Positions 1 through 8,455 of a stretch of DNA of 22,048 nucleotides are shown here, piece by piece; the first letter of the stretch is position 1, and each line of letters begins with the position of its first letter. The notes below the pieces were generated by a model that saw only the letters and a program-made list of their open reading frames with translations, did no database searches and had not been told where the DNA came from. The position numbers and the translations under genes are program-made. This stretch comes from Bacillota bacterium (GTDB lineage: Bacteria; Bacillota; Clostridia; Lutisporales; Lutisporaceae): contig JALNWH010000022.1 in the NCBI GenBank assembly GCA_023230985.1, positions 1-22,048 on the forward strand, given 5' to 3'.

Positions 1-105
1 CTTAGATATAGTAGTATCAATAGTTACATCACTATTATTATATCATATCTTACTACATCTTTGGATGGTTTATCTCGAAAAATGTTTACTCGTTAGAGCT
101 GCATA

Positions 106-735
106 CTACAAACCGGCTTCAAAAAATATTTCAATTTGTTCGTAGCCCAGTTCTCTAAGCATATCCTCCAAATATGATTTTAAATTATTATCCGCTTCTT
201 TTAAAAATCCCTTTTCAATCAGTTTTTCTTCTATGCCGGACTTCTCTAAAACTATTTGTTCAAATACCTCACTGATACTTAATTCATTGAAAATAGAACT
301 TTTTTCATCATAAACATATAGACTGCTTTCATCAACAACATGATCTAATACTTTAGAATTCTTTACTATAAGCTTTATACTTTTATCTTCTTCCGATACA
401 ATCCTTATGCTACCTGCATTGATTCCCGCTTTAATATAACCGTCATATTTTATTAAAAAACTTTTTTCTGTAAATGGTATATCAAAATCTTTTAGCTTCT
501 TCTTATTCTTATATGCAATAACATCGCTATAGTAATATTTAATAGTGGACAACTCCGATATTCTTTCCATCTTTTCAAACACTACGCTTGTATCTACTTC
601 TTTGAATTCTTTCGGCCCAAAATTCCCCAAATTCTTCCTCGTTGTTATAACAAGACCGATTATAGAAAGTGTAAGTACAATTAATAATATTAAAATAATA
701 ACTGTCTTTGAAGTCCGAATCTTCTTAGTTTCCAT
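106..735 (-). CDS. Membrane-anchored DUF4230-like protein
   Basis: About 209 residues from an ATG at 735, which follows an AGGGG stretch at a usable distance. An in-frame GTG at 753 is an alternative start, but its AAAGGA lies only 2 bases away. A short basic N-terminus precedes one hydrophobic helix at about residues 11-31, and the rest is soluble and charged. The soluble part has the look of DUF4230: an 'ELSTIKYYYSDVI' stretch, then 'LIKYDGYIKAGI', then 'VYDEKSSIFNELSI'. The function of that family is not established, so this is a membrane-tethered protein with its domain outside the membrane, and no enzyme call is made. The family assignment is from memory of its pattern. Confidence 0.72.
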   Translation of the reverse strand: METKKIRTSKTVIILILLIVLTLSIIGLVITTRKNLGNFGPKEFKEVDTSVVFEKMERISELSTIKYYYSDVIAYKNKKKLKDFDIPFTEKSFLIKYDGYIKAGINAGSIRIVSEEDKSIKLIVKNSKVLDHVVDESSLYVYDEKSSIFNELSISEVFEQIVLEKSGIEEKLIEKGFLKEADNNLKSYLEDMLRELGYEQIEIFFEAGL

Positions 736-847
736 ATCTATAAACCCCTTCACATTCCTTTAGCCACAACAAATATTATATTAGCTTTTTTCAGTAGTGT
801 AAATGGTAAGTTTTTTATCGTTTCTAAAATAAAATGCTATGATTATA

Positions 848-3541
848 TCAAGAATGTTTAATCAAAAAGTCTAAAGCCTCATCCTTAGGCACCGGCCTGC
901 TTATAAAATACCCCTGCGCTATATCACATTTATGATTAAAAAGATAATCCAACTGTTCCTTTGTTTCAACCCCTTCAGCTACTACTTTTAGTTCCAGCTT
1001 ATGAGCAAAGGAAATTATTGAGCTTGTTAAAATACTTTTTTCTTTAGAAGTCATAACTTCATCAATAAATGATTTGTCTATTTTTAGTATATTAAAAGGC
1101 AGTTCTTTTAAATACGTTAAGGATGAGTATCCTGTGCCAAAATCATCTAAAGAAATGCTGATACCCGAATCATTTAGCTTTTTTATCTTATCCATGTTTT
1201 GCTCTACAAATTCCATTAAAATTGTTTCAGTTATTTCTAATTCCAAATATTCCGGTTTCAAACCTTTCTCCTTTACTACATCCAGTATCATATTTACAAA
1301 ATTATCTTGCATCAACTGTAAAATGGAAATATTTATCGCAACTTTCAAATGAGAGTACCCCATATCTTGTAAATGCTTAATAAAATCACAAGCCTCATTT
1401 AAAGCAAGTTTTCCTAATGATAGTATAAGCCCTGATGATTCCGCTACATCTATAAACTCTGCAGCAGGTATAAAACCGTATTCTTCGCTATTCCATCGTA
1501 ACAATGCTTCAAAACCTCTGATTTTACCTGTTGAAATCTCTATCTGAGGCTGGTAATGCAACAAAAATTCATTATTGTTTAAACCTTTTCTTATGTTGTT
1601 TTCTATGGCCATATTCTTCATAAAAACTTCGTTCATTTCATGACTATAAAATATATATTTCCGTCTGCCGGTCTCTTTAGCATGATTCATAGCAGTATCG
1701 GCGGATTTCATCAATTCATTGAAGCTAGTCCCATGATTAGGGTAAATAGCAATGCCCATACTAAAGGAAATGTTTATAGGAGTGTTTTCTATATAAAAAC
1801 CCGATTCTACAGCTTTCAAAAGTTTATCAGCATAATCACTAATCTCTTTAATATCGGAAAAGCCTTTTATTAAAATCATATATTCATCGCCGCCCAGTCT
1901 TGAAACCCAGCTATCCTGCCCTGGAATTTCTTTTATTCTCTCCCCCACTCTTATCAAAAGATTGTCTCCGGCATTATGCCCCAATACATCATTGACATAT
2001 TTAAAATTATCTAAATCCAAAAGCAGCAATGAAGATTTGATATTTGAATTTTTAATATGGATATCAAATAAATTTTTTAAGCTTATCCTATTAGGTAATC
2101 CGGTAAGAGTATCGAAATAAGCTAACTTATGTATTGTCTTTTGATTGCTTAATAATTCATCATATTGTTGTCTCAATGTCTCTTCTGATGCATAAAGTTC
2201 CTCATAAAGAGATGATAGTTCATCGTGTTTTTCAACTAATTCTTTTTCCAGCTCTACTCTTTTTGTTATATCTATACCCACTATTTCAACTTTATTTCCT
2301 CCGTATCCCGGTAAAATATTTAAGTTCCAATAAATATAAAAGGCTTCATTGTTTTTGCCTTTTAATGAAAGCTCGTAATTATCAGCACTATCTTTTTCAG
2401 CTATAAAACCTAAAAACTCTATGCACTTATCTTCATAATCATCACAAACTAAATCTTGGAGCTTTAGTTTTCCTACTACATCTGCAGTTTTGTAACCTAG
2501 TATTAATTCCGCATATTTATTAAAATTATAAATATTCCCTTGAGAATCAATATTCATTACAATAAGGTTCGCTGCTTCTATTGCGGTGCTGACAAAGGCT
2601 TTTTCTTCCTCAAGAGTCTTTTTTAAATACTTGGTATAAATATGAACACTTGTAAAGATTAGCAAAGCCAATATAAGTATAGTGATTATTAAATTGTATA
2701 TTCGATCTACACTTTTAAATATCTGATTCTTTGGAGCGGAAATTACAAAAGACCAATCTGTTCCGCTTATTTTTGAATAACCGGCATAAGTCACGGAATC
2801 ATCTAAAATATACTGACTGCCGCCTTTTTCACTCTCTGAGACTTTTATAAAAAAATCATAAACACTTTTATCGTAAAATTTATTTTCCTGCTCCTTTAAA
2901 GGATTCAGCCCTTCTTTTACATATTCCCTATTTCTATGGGCAATTATAGTACCCTTACCGTCTACTATATAGGAACTCCCATATTCGCCCAATACAACAC
3001 TGTCAGTTATCGTGCACAGGGTCTCAATGTTTTCTATGGAAAATAATACTCCTGTAATTTCATCATTGTAAATAACCGGAACTGCAAAAGTTATAACCAG
3101 ATTGCCGTCCGCTCTGCTAACTATAGGTTCGGATATATTCTTCTTCCCGGCTAGTGCTATCTTGAAATATTCTCTATCTCCTACATAGGGCGTTTGATTA
3201 TCGGTAGTAATAGCATTACCCGATACATCGGAAATAGCAATCATGGATAAGCCTCTTCTACTTACATCTCTCCTTAGCTTTTCAAATTTTATGTCCATGG
3301 AAATTTCCGGATCTATAATTGTATTCCCTGTTGCAATAGTTTCAATAATATCCAGCCTACCTTGCAGCTCATTTCCAACGGCTTTTGACCCGAGGGAAGC
3401 AATTTCTGTAAGAGACTCAGTCACATTTGAAATAATTGCTTTTGAAGCAAAATGATATATCAACGCTGCTATGGAAATAGAAATGATTATTGTTACTATG
3501 ACACTTCTTATAAATTCTTTTTTATGGAGATGTTTTGTCAT
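848..3541 (-). CDS. Cache-PAS-GGDEF-EAL c-di-GMP signalling protein
   Basis: An 897-residue membrane sensor that may make and/or degrade cyclic di-GMP. Order of parts: TM helix about 12-32, extracellular Cache-type sensor about 35-280, TM helix about 281-303, PAS about 312-430, coiled coil about 428-470, GGDEF 473-632, EAL 645-897. The cyclase signature is GGDEY (550-554), with Tyr for the usual Phe, and the RxxD inhibitory site expected just before it is absent. The EAL half keeps its key residues: EAL 678-680, N737, E769, the DDFGTGYSS loop from 799, K820 and E856. Phosphodiesterase activity is therefore likely, while the net activity in the cell is not predictable. The ATG has a strong AAGGGAGGG site upstream. 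It stands alone, with a long AT-rich leader region behind it. Confidence 0.95.
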   Translation of the reverse strand: MTKHLHKKEFIRSVIVTIIISISIAALIYHFASKAIISNVTESLTEIASLGSKAVGNELQGRLDIIETIATGNTIIDPEISMDIKFEKLRRDVSRRGLSMIAISDVSGNAITTDNQTPYVGDREYFKIALAGKKNISEPIVSRADGNLVITFAVPVIYNDEITGVLFSIENIETLCTITDSVVLGEYGSSYIVDGKGTIIAHRNREYVKEGLNPLKEQENKFYDKSVYDFFIKVSESEKGGSQYILDDSVTYAGYSKISGTDWSFVISAPKNQIFKSVDRIYNLIITILILALLIFTSVHIYTKYLKKTLEEEKAFVSTAIEAANLIVMNIDSQGNIYNFNKYAELILGYKTADVVGKLKLQDLVCDDYEDKCIEFLGFIAEKDSADNYELSLKGKNNEAFYIYWNLNILPGYGGNKVEIVGIDITKRVELEKELVEKHDELSSLYEELYASEETLRQQYDELLSNQKTIHKLAYFDTLTGLPNRISLKNLFDIHIKNSNIKSSLLLLDLDNFKYVNDVLGHNAGDNLLIRVGERIKEIPGQDSWVSRLGGDEYMILIKGFSDIKEISDYADKLLKAVESGFYIENTPINISFSMGIAIYPNHGTSFNELMKSADTAMNHAKETGRRKYIFYSHEMNEVFMKNMAIENNIRKGLNNNEFLLHYQPQIEISTGKIRGFEALLRWNSEEYGFIPAAEFIDVAESSGLILSLGKLALNEACDFIKHLQDMGYSHLKVAINISILQLMQDNFVNMILDVVKEKGLKPEYLELEITETILMEFVEQNMDKIKKLNDSGISISLDDFGTGYSSLTYLKELPFNILKIDKSFIDEVMTSKEKSILTSSIISFAHKLELKVVAEGVETKEQLDYLFNHKCDIAQGYFISRPVPKDEALDFLIKHS

Positions 3542-3893
3542 AACAAACCCTCCCTTAAGCTTGTACGTTTCCTCAGAACTCTGTATTCAATAGTTTAAAA
3601 CATTTAATAAGCTTTTTCCCATTAAAGTATGATTATACTTTTAATATATGATAGTATACTCTTTTACAAAACTAGCTGAATTATTTAAATATAGGAAAGT
3701 TACAAGGTAATAAAAGAATCAGTAAGAATAACTGAAAAAGCCTATTTATATAATAATAGACTATGTTTTTCAATTATTCAATGTTTTTCTACAGAATTCT
3801 CCATTTTATAATATAGAATCGTTAAAATTCATACATTTTATATGTTTATTACTGTAGATTATTAATATTTGATTAAAATTGAGTTGTATCTGT
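3542..3893. other. AT-rich intergenic region with a small palindrome
   Basis: No gene is supported here. It should hold the promoter of the Cache-PAS-GGDEF-EAL gene and the 3' end of the zinc-ribbon unit. A perfect 7-bp inverted repeat (AAAGTAT-GATT-ATACTTT, 3624-3641) could be an operator or chance in AT-rich DNA. No riboswitch or tRNA was recognised. Confidence 0.4.
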
Positions 3894-4283
3894 TTATTCA
3901 TTTTTATTTCCGCAGTGTGGGCAGTATTCATAATCCGGTTTTATAACACGACCGCAATTTTTGCATTTAAATTCCACTGGCGGATGACTAAAAGGTATAC
4001 CTTCTGCGGCTTTTAAGTCCCAATAATTAATCTCAATGCTATCTCCTCTTTCTATACCTTTACCCTTATCCTTGGGAATTTCATAAACAAAACCGCAGTT
4101 TTTGCATATAACAAAATATCTTTCATTCCATTTAATAAGGGGAATAAAGAAAAAGTGAAATACATTGTAAACCTTTATCAGACTGCCATCAGTATTTAAA
4201 TTACAGTTCTTGCACTGAATATTTGTTAAAGCTTTTATATCTTTTTTCTTGCTCTCTATGCCGAAAATCCCTATAAAAAACAT
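3894..4283 (-). CDS. Zinc-ribbon protein with two treble-Cys pairs
   Basis: A 129-residue protein with four CxxC pairs: C24/C27 with C60/C63, and C107/C110 with C121/C124. This fits two separate four-cysteine zinc sites. The first site is long and interrupted by a hydrophobic stretch (VFHFFFIPLI), and the second is a classic short zinc ribbon (CKNCG...YCPHCG) near the C-terminus. The N-terminal MFFIGIFGI and the arrangement resemble zinc_ribbon_15-type proteins of Firmicutes, whose role is unknown. It starts 24 bases after purC with a GAGGGG site, so it is probably transcribed with purC. The family name is from memory; the metal sites are read directly. Confidence 0.8.
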   Translation of the reverse strand: MFFIGIFGIESKKKDIKALTNIQCKNCNLNTDGSLIKVYNVFHFFFIPLIKWNERYFVICKNCGFVYEIPKDKGKGIERGDSIEINYWDLKAAEGIPFSHPPVEFKCKNCGRVIKPDYEYCPHCGNKNE

Positions 4284-4307
4284 AATATCCCCTCGCTATT
4301 GATGCAC

Positions 4308-5000
4308 TTATGCATCTTTATTAAGCATCAATCTTTCCAATTCCAGAGGTTCAATATGTTTTCCATCTTTATAAGCTCTCATATTTCCACCGGAAATTTC
4401 ATCAATCAAAACTATCTTTTTATCTTTATCTACCTTACCGAATTCAAATTTTATATCATAAAGCTCAAGATTCTTTTTAGCTAATTCATCTTTTACTGTA
4501 TTACCGATTTCCTTTGTAAGTTTTATTAATGTGTCATATTCCTCCTTTGTAGTTATCCCTAACATTACCAAAGCATCTTCTGTAATGGGCGGATCATTTC
4601 TGTCATCATCTTTTAATGTTATTTCTACAAAAGCATCCAGAGGCTGACCTTCTTCCACATATAAACCATAGCGCCTGAGGAAACTTCCTACAGCCCTGTA
4701 TCTGCAAATAACCTCAATGCCTTTACCAAATGGCTCTGCATGCTTTACTATCATAGTTCCTTCTTTGATATCTGCACCAATATAATGGGTGGGGATACCT
4801 TTTTCCTCTAATATTTCAAAAAACATTTTTGTCAATCTAAGTGCCGACATTCCAGCCCCTTCTATTGTTAAACCTACAGTATTTGCCCCGGGATCAAATA
4901 CTCCATCCACCCCGGTGACATCGTCTTTAAATTTTAACAAGCAATTGCCATCTTCCATTTCATATACATCTTTTGTTTTGCCTTTATAAATAAGTTTCAT
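4308..5000 (-). CDS. purC: SAICAR synthase (PurC), divergent clostridial form
   Basis: Phosphoribosylaminoimidazole-succinocarboxamide synthase, which joins aspartate to CAIR with ATP in purine synthesis. The 230-residue length is normal for a stand-alone PurC. Visible family landmarks are the N-terminal 'YKGKTKDVY' nucleotide-binding strand, 'FKDDVTG' (24-30), 'GIPTHYIG' (68-75), 'CRYRAVGS' (99-106), 'DIKFEFG' (182-188) and 'DEISGGNMR' (200-208). The last replaces the usual DEISPD(T/A)CR, and 'CRYRAVGS' is off the usual VRN...GS, so this is a divergent branch. AAGGAG precedes the ATG by about 7 bases. No other pur genes are nearby. It lies 63 bases after cobO and probably shares its transcript. 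Confidence 0.88.
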   Translation of the reverse strand: MKLIYKGKTKDVYEMEDGNCLLKFKDDVTGVDGVFDPGANTVGLTIEGAGMSALRLTKMFFEILEEKGIPTHYIGADIKEGTMIVKHAEPFGKGIEVICRYRAVGSFLRRYGLYVEEGQPLDAFVEITLKDDDRNDPPITEDALVMLGITTKEEYDTLIKLTKEIGNTVKDELAKKNLELYDIKFEFGKVDKDKKIVLIDEISGGNMRAYKDGKHIEPLELERLMLNKDA

Positions 5001-5063
5001 TTTTTATCTCCTTTTCAAAAATTATTAATATTCCATATTTTATACTTTTTTAATTAGTTTATT

Positions 5064-5582
5064 TTAAAATTCGATACCTTTTCTGGCTTCTAATCCTTCT
5101 TTATAATAATGCTTTATTTCTTTCATCTCTGTGACCAAATCTGCCAAATCTACTAATTCTTTAGGCGCATATCGTCCGGTTATAACTATCTCGGTTTCTT
5201 CTTTTTTATGCTCCAACATTTTAATTACTTCTTCTACAGTAAAAAGCTTATAATAAAGTGCTATATTGAGTTCGTCAAGCACTACTAAATCATGCTCCCC
5301 TTTTACTATTATATCCTTACAATAGTTTAAACCTTTCCTTGCCGCTACTATGTCATCTTCCGTCGGATCATTAAATATGAAACAATCTCTTCCAAGCTGT
5401 TTGATTTCAAATCCCGGTAAATATTCTGAAGCCTTTAACTCACTGTAATCCATTCCTTTAATAAACTGGCCAAAAAATACTTTTTTACCCGCACATACAG
5501 CTCTTAATGATAATCCTAAGGCAGCAGTGGTTTTTCCCTTACCATTCCCTGTATAAATATGTATCTGACCTCTATTAATCAT
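5064..5582 (-). CDS. cobO: Cob(I)alamin adenosyltransferase, CobO/BtuR type
   Basis: A 172-residue P-loop enzyme that transfers the 5'-deoxyadenosyl group of ATP to cob(I)alamin, the last activation step to coenzyme B12. The Walker A loop is GNGKGKTT at 12-19. Other CobO landmarks are 'FGQFIKGM' after the first helix, 'DLVVLDELNIALYY' (Walker B region) and 'EIVITGRYAPKELVDLADLVTEM' in the C-terminal third. Length and architecture are typical. The start is an ATG with AAAGGA about 9 bases upstream. It is the first gene of a probable cobO-purC-zinc-ribbon unit and is divergent from prxU across a 172-base spacer. Its presence implies use of adenosylcobalamin enzymes. Confidence 0.93.
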   Translation of the reverse strand: MINRGQIHIYTGNGKGKTTAALGLSLRAVCAGKKVFFGQFIKGMDYSELKASEYLPGFEIKQLGRDCFIFNDPTEDDIVAARKGLNYCKDIIVKGEHDLVVLDELNIALYYKLFTVEEVIKMLEHKKEETEIVITGRYAPKELVDLADLVTEMKEIKHYYKEGLEARKGIEF

Positions 5583-5667
5583 CTTTATTGTCCTTTCCTT
5601 TTTATTATTTTTATCCTATCACGTTTATGTTAAACCGACAACATTTTATTAAAATTTTGAAATATTA

Positions 5668-5712
5668 TTGATATCATCATTGATAATCATGTATAATAGA
5701 TAATAGTTATCG
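5668..5712 (+). promoter_or_regulatory. prxU promoter with Fur/PerR-like operator
   Basis: TTGATA (5668-5673) and a perfect TATAAT (5692-5697) are separated by 18 bases, a good sigma-A promoter. Directly after the -10 lies the inverted repeat GATAA-TAG-TTATC (5699-5711), and the wider AGATAATAGTTATCG is close to the Fur-family 7-1-7 pattern TGATAATNATTATCA. A second half-like TGATAATCA overlaps the spacer (5681-5689). A repressor there would block transcription start. PerR is the natural candidate for a peroxidase gene, but Fur or Zur cannot be excluded. Confidence 0.6.
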
Positions 5713-5754
5713 ATTGCCATAAATTATATAAACTTATTTGAAAGGAGTGTTCAC

Positions 5755-6471
5755 ATGCCAGAAGAATTTAAAGCAGGATGTCAAAGACCACCGATAAAAA
5801 AGCCTGTACAAGAACAGACAGGGAATAAAGAAGTATTTGTAAAGGAGGAAAAGCAATCTATGATTAAAGTTGGTAAACCGGCGCCGGATTTCACAGCACC
5901 GGCATTCTATGAAGGTAAATTTTCAAATGTTAGTCTTTCTGAATATAAGGGACAATGGGTAGTGTTATGTTTCTATCCGGGGGATTTCACTTTTGTCTGA
6001 GCTACTGAAGTTTCAGCAGTTGCTGAAAAGCATGACGAATTTAAAGAATTAGGTGTTCAGGTCCTTTCTGTAAGCGTTGATAGCATCTACGTACATAAGA
6101 TTTGGAATGAAAGTGAATTGTCAAAAATGATAGGCAAGGATATACCATTCCCGATGTTATCAGACCAAGACGGCAGTATTGGCAGACTTTATGGCATATA
6201 CGATGAAGATAGCGGTGTAGAGACAAGAGGCAGATTTATCATAGATCCGGACGGAATAATCCAAGGATTTGAAGTTCTTACTCCTCCTGTAGGTAGAAAT
6301 GTAAGCGAATCAATCAGGCAAATCAAAGCCTTCCAATTGGTAAGAGAATCTAAAGGAACAGAAGCTACTCCGGCGGGTTGGAAGCCCGGAAAGCAGACTT
6401 TAAAACCAAATCCGGACTTAGTAGGCAATGTTTGGAAGGTGTGGAAGGTCAAAGAAGCTTTTGAAGATTAA
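5755..6471 (+). CDS. prxU: Selenocysteine-containing peroxiredoxin (PrxU type), UGA at 5998-6000
   Basis: A thiol/selenol peroxidase of 238 residues when the in-frame TGA at codon 82 is read as selenocysteine. The reading frame is open on both sides of that single TGA and homologous throughout: 'VLCFYPGDFTFV-U-ATEVSA' sits exactly where typical peroxiredoxins have FVCPTE. The conserved Thr (T79), the later 'GRFIIDPDG' and the C-terminal 'PAGWKPG' are also present. Where two-Cys AhpC enzymes have the resolving Cys (VCPAGWKPG), this protein has ATPAGWKPG, so no C-terminal resolving Cys exists. The other cysteines are C72 and C9, the latter in a 35-residue N-terminal extension. AAAGGAG (5741-5747) supports the 5755 start, and a second possible start is at 5860. 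A standard gene finder would split it into two fragments at the TGA. Confidence 0.93.
5841..5862 (+). promoter_or_regulatory. Internal ribosome binding site and second start in prxU
   Basis: AAAGGAGG (5841-5848) stands 11 bases before an in-frame ATG (5860-5862, Met36). Starting there gives a 203-residue form lacking the Cys9 extension, close to the usual peroxiredoxin start (MIKVGKPAPDF). The site may be chance, since it encodes Lys-Glu-Glu, but both starts are plausible. Confidence 0.4.
5998..6028 (+). promoter_or_regulatory. UGA selenocysteine codon and bacterial SECIS hairpin
   Basis: Starting 10 bases after the TGA (5998-6000) is a perfect 7-bp stem TTTCAGC (6011-6017) / GCTGAAA (6022-6028) with the four-base loop AGTT. 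The loop has a G in its first two positions and begins 17 bases after the TGA. Both match the known layout of bacterial SECIS elements bound by SelB. The stem lies inside coding sequence, as bacterial SECIS elements do. Confidence 0.85.
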
Positions 6472-6492
6472 GCTTTAAAATAGCAAGTTATC

Positions 6493-6529
6493 ATAGCTAT
6501 CCAATCTTAGATTGGATAGCTATATTTTT
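6493..6529 (+). terminator. Intrinsic terminator after prxU
   Basis: Perfect 14-bp inverted repeat (6493-6506 and 6510-6523) with a TTA loop, followed by ATTTTTA. It lies 21 bases after the prxU stop and closes a single-gene transcript. Confidence 0.92.
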
Positions 6530-6680
6530 ATGAAATTTCACTTTGAGCGACGAAGAAAGGGCTCATCCTTAAAAACTTGATAATTATAAGATTTATAGTT
6601 AATATATGGGCAAGGAGACTGAGTAATATTTTGTGTCTTATATAATAATATAAAGTGAGACTGATTTGGAGGTAAAGCCC

Positions 6681-7268
6681 ATGAGTAAGAAAACCCTTAA
6701 ACAATTTTTTAAATCGTTAGATCGTTCATTTTTTATAGATAATGAATTTAAAAACTGCGCCGGGCTTGATAGAGCCCTACCTATAGGACACGAGCAAACA
6801 ATTTCTCAACCTAGCTTGGTTTTAAAAATGACTGAACAGCTATCTCTTAATGAAAACTGCAAAGTGCTGGAAATTGGAACAGGCTCCGGCTATCAAACCG
6901 CCTTTTTAGCTGAATTTTCTAAAGAAGTTTTTACAGTAGAAAGAATCGAAGAACTGGGGAAAAATGCAAGAAATAAATTAGAACAACTGGGTTATGATAA
7001 TATTCATTTTAAGATTGACGATGGCAGTGAAGGTTGGCCGGAGCACGCCCCTTATGATAGGATAATTGTCACGGCAGCTGCCGAGCAAGTCCCTGATGAA
7101 CTGATTGATCAATTAGATGTCGAGGGAATTATGGTTATACCTGTTGGTCCTCAGGGATCACAAAAGTTAAAACTGATTAAGCGTGATATAAATAGGAAAA
7201 TACAAAGTGAAACTATCGGATATGTAGTTTTTGTTGAAATGAAAGGTAAATATGGATGGTCTAAATAA
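6681..7268 (+). CDS. pcm: Protein-L-isoaspartate O-methyltransferase
   Basis: SAM-dependent repair enzyme that methylates isoaspartyl residues of damaged proteins. 195 residues from the ATG at 6681. GGAGG (6668-6672) lies 8 bases upstream and decides this start over an upstream TTG that would place the ribosome site inside the gene. Family landmarks are 'ALPIGHEQTISQP' (32-44), the SAM-binding 'VLEIGTGSGYQTAFLA' (62-77), the acidic strand end 'VERIEEL' (86-92), 'DDGSEGWPEHAPYDRI' (113-128) and 'TAAAEQVP' (131-138). The C-terminus (FVEMKGKYGWSK) differs from the usual FVPLVG-type ending. It is followed at 29 bases by the metallo-beta-lactamase-fold gene. Confidence 0.93.
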   Translation: MSKKTLKQFFKSLDRSFFIDNEFKNCAGLDRALPIGHEQTISQPSLVLKMTEQLSLNENCKVLEIGTGSGYQTAFLAEFSKEVFTVERIEELGKNARNKLEQLGYDNIHFKIDDGSEGWPEHAPYDRIIVTAAAEQVPDELIDQLDVEGIMVIPVGPQGSQKLKLIKRDINRKIQSETIGYVVFVEMKGKYGWSK

Positions 7269-7297
7269 AGTCAAATGTGATTATTGGGGGAATAAGT

Positions 7298-8386
7298 ATG
7301 AATAAAAATGCCAGAAATTTTGCTATTTTTACTTTGCTTTTAATATTTGTTATAGCTTTTAGTTTAATAACAACTACAGACACACTGAAATTTAATATCA
7401 CTACTGATAGCAAAACAGATGTCCAAGGAGATAATCTGGAAGCACATTTTATTGATGTAGGTCAGGGAGATGCAATTTTAATAACTCAAGGCAATCATAA
7501 TATGCTTATTGATGCCGGAGATAATAAGTATGAAAAAGCCGTAGTAGACTATCTTAAAAAACAAGGTGTAAAAAAATTGGATTATGTAATCGGAACCCAC
7601 CCTCACGCCGATCATATCGGAGGCCTAGATGCAGTTATAGATGCCTTTGAAATTGGGAAAATAATAATGCCAAAAGTGGAACATACCACAAAAACCTTTT
7701 TAGATGTGCTGACCTCTGTTAAAAACAAAAGATTAAAAGTTACTACTCCTAATGTAGGTGATAAATATAAACTAGGTGAAGCGGAATTTATAATAGCAGC
7801 TCCAAATAGTAAAAATTATTTGGAACTTAACAACTATTCCATTGTTACAAGGATGGAATACGGTAAAATTTCGTTTTTATTTACAGGGGATGCGGAAGTC
7901 TTATCTGAAATGGAAATACTTAATAATAAAATCAATATAGAGGCAGATGTTTTAAAGATGGGTCATCACGGAAGCGATACTTCGTCTTCTGATGAATTTT
8001 TAGATACTGTGAAACCTAAATATGCTGTTATCCAAGTAGGTGAAGGAAATAAATACGGACATCCGGCAGCAAAGATTCTAAATAAATTGGAAAAACGAAA
8101 TATAAAAATCTACCGTAATGACTTGGATGGAAATATTATAGCAATAAGTGACGGTAATGAAATAATTTTTAATTTAGAAAGAAATCTAAAAAAGAATAAT
8201 CAGCCTAAAGAATCTGAGGAACCTTATAAGGAATATGATATATATATTGGAAATAAGAATTCAAAAGTATTTCATGTAGATACTTGCAATTCATTACCTA
8301 TAGAGAATAACAGGAAATACTTTGAGACTTTTGAAGAAGCTGTAAGTGCAGGATATACACCCTGCAGCAGATGTATATCCCAATAA
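7298..8386 (+). CDS. ComEC-like metallo-beta-lactamase-fold hydrolase with Ada-like zinc tail
   Basis: 362 residues from the ATG at 7298 (TTGGGGG 7 bases upstream). N-terminal hydrophobic segment 8-25 is a signal anchor. The hydrolase domain (about 47-295) has 'HFIDVGQGDA' (50-59), the metal motif HPHADH (101-106), D198 in FTGDAE, 'MGHHGSD' (221-227) and H255 in KYGHP, as in the C-terminal domain of the DNA-uptake channel protein ComEC. After a charged linker (about 296-312) comes a small module, FHVDTC...GYTPCSRC, with C330, C356 and C359 and the 'F.TFEEAVSAGY.PC..C' pattern of the Ada metal-binding fold. The likely role is an extracytoplasmic nuclease or phosphodiesterase. The substrate is unknown, and there is no ComEC channel part. 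Probably co-transcribed with pcm and the DUF3006 gene. Confidence 0.88.
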   Translation: MNKNARNFAIFTLLLIFVIAFSLITTTDTLKFNITTDSKTDVQGDNLEAHFIDVGQGDAILITQGNHNMLIDAGDNKYEKAVVDYLKKQGVKKLDYVIGTHPHADHIGGLDAVIDAFEIGKIIMPKVEHTTKTFLDVLTSVKNKRLKVTTPNVGDKYKLGEAEFIIAAPNSKNYLELNNYSIVTRMEYGKISFLFTGDAEVLSEMEILNNKINIEADVLKMGHHGSDTSSSDEFLDTVKPKYAVIQVGEGNKYGHPAAKILNKLEKRNIKIYRNDLDGNIIAISDGNEIIFNLERNLKKNNQPKESEEPYKEYDIYIGNKNSKVFHVDTCNSLPIENNRKYFETFEEAVSAGYTPCSRCISQ

Positions 8387-8455
8387 AACATTTAGGATAG
8401 GATATTTCATATAAAGAAATGGAATGCTTTAAATGATATTACGGAGGATAATAAA

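Noticed and set aside
3624..3641. AAAGTAT-GATT-ATACTTT as an intrinsic terminator
   Set aside because: All AT-rich with a weak stem and only a short T-run; it is listed as a possible operator in the intergenic entry instead.
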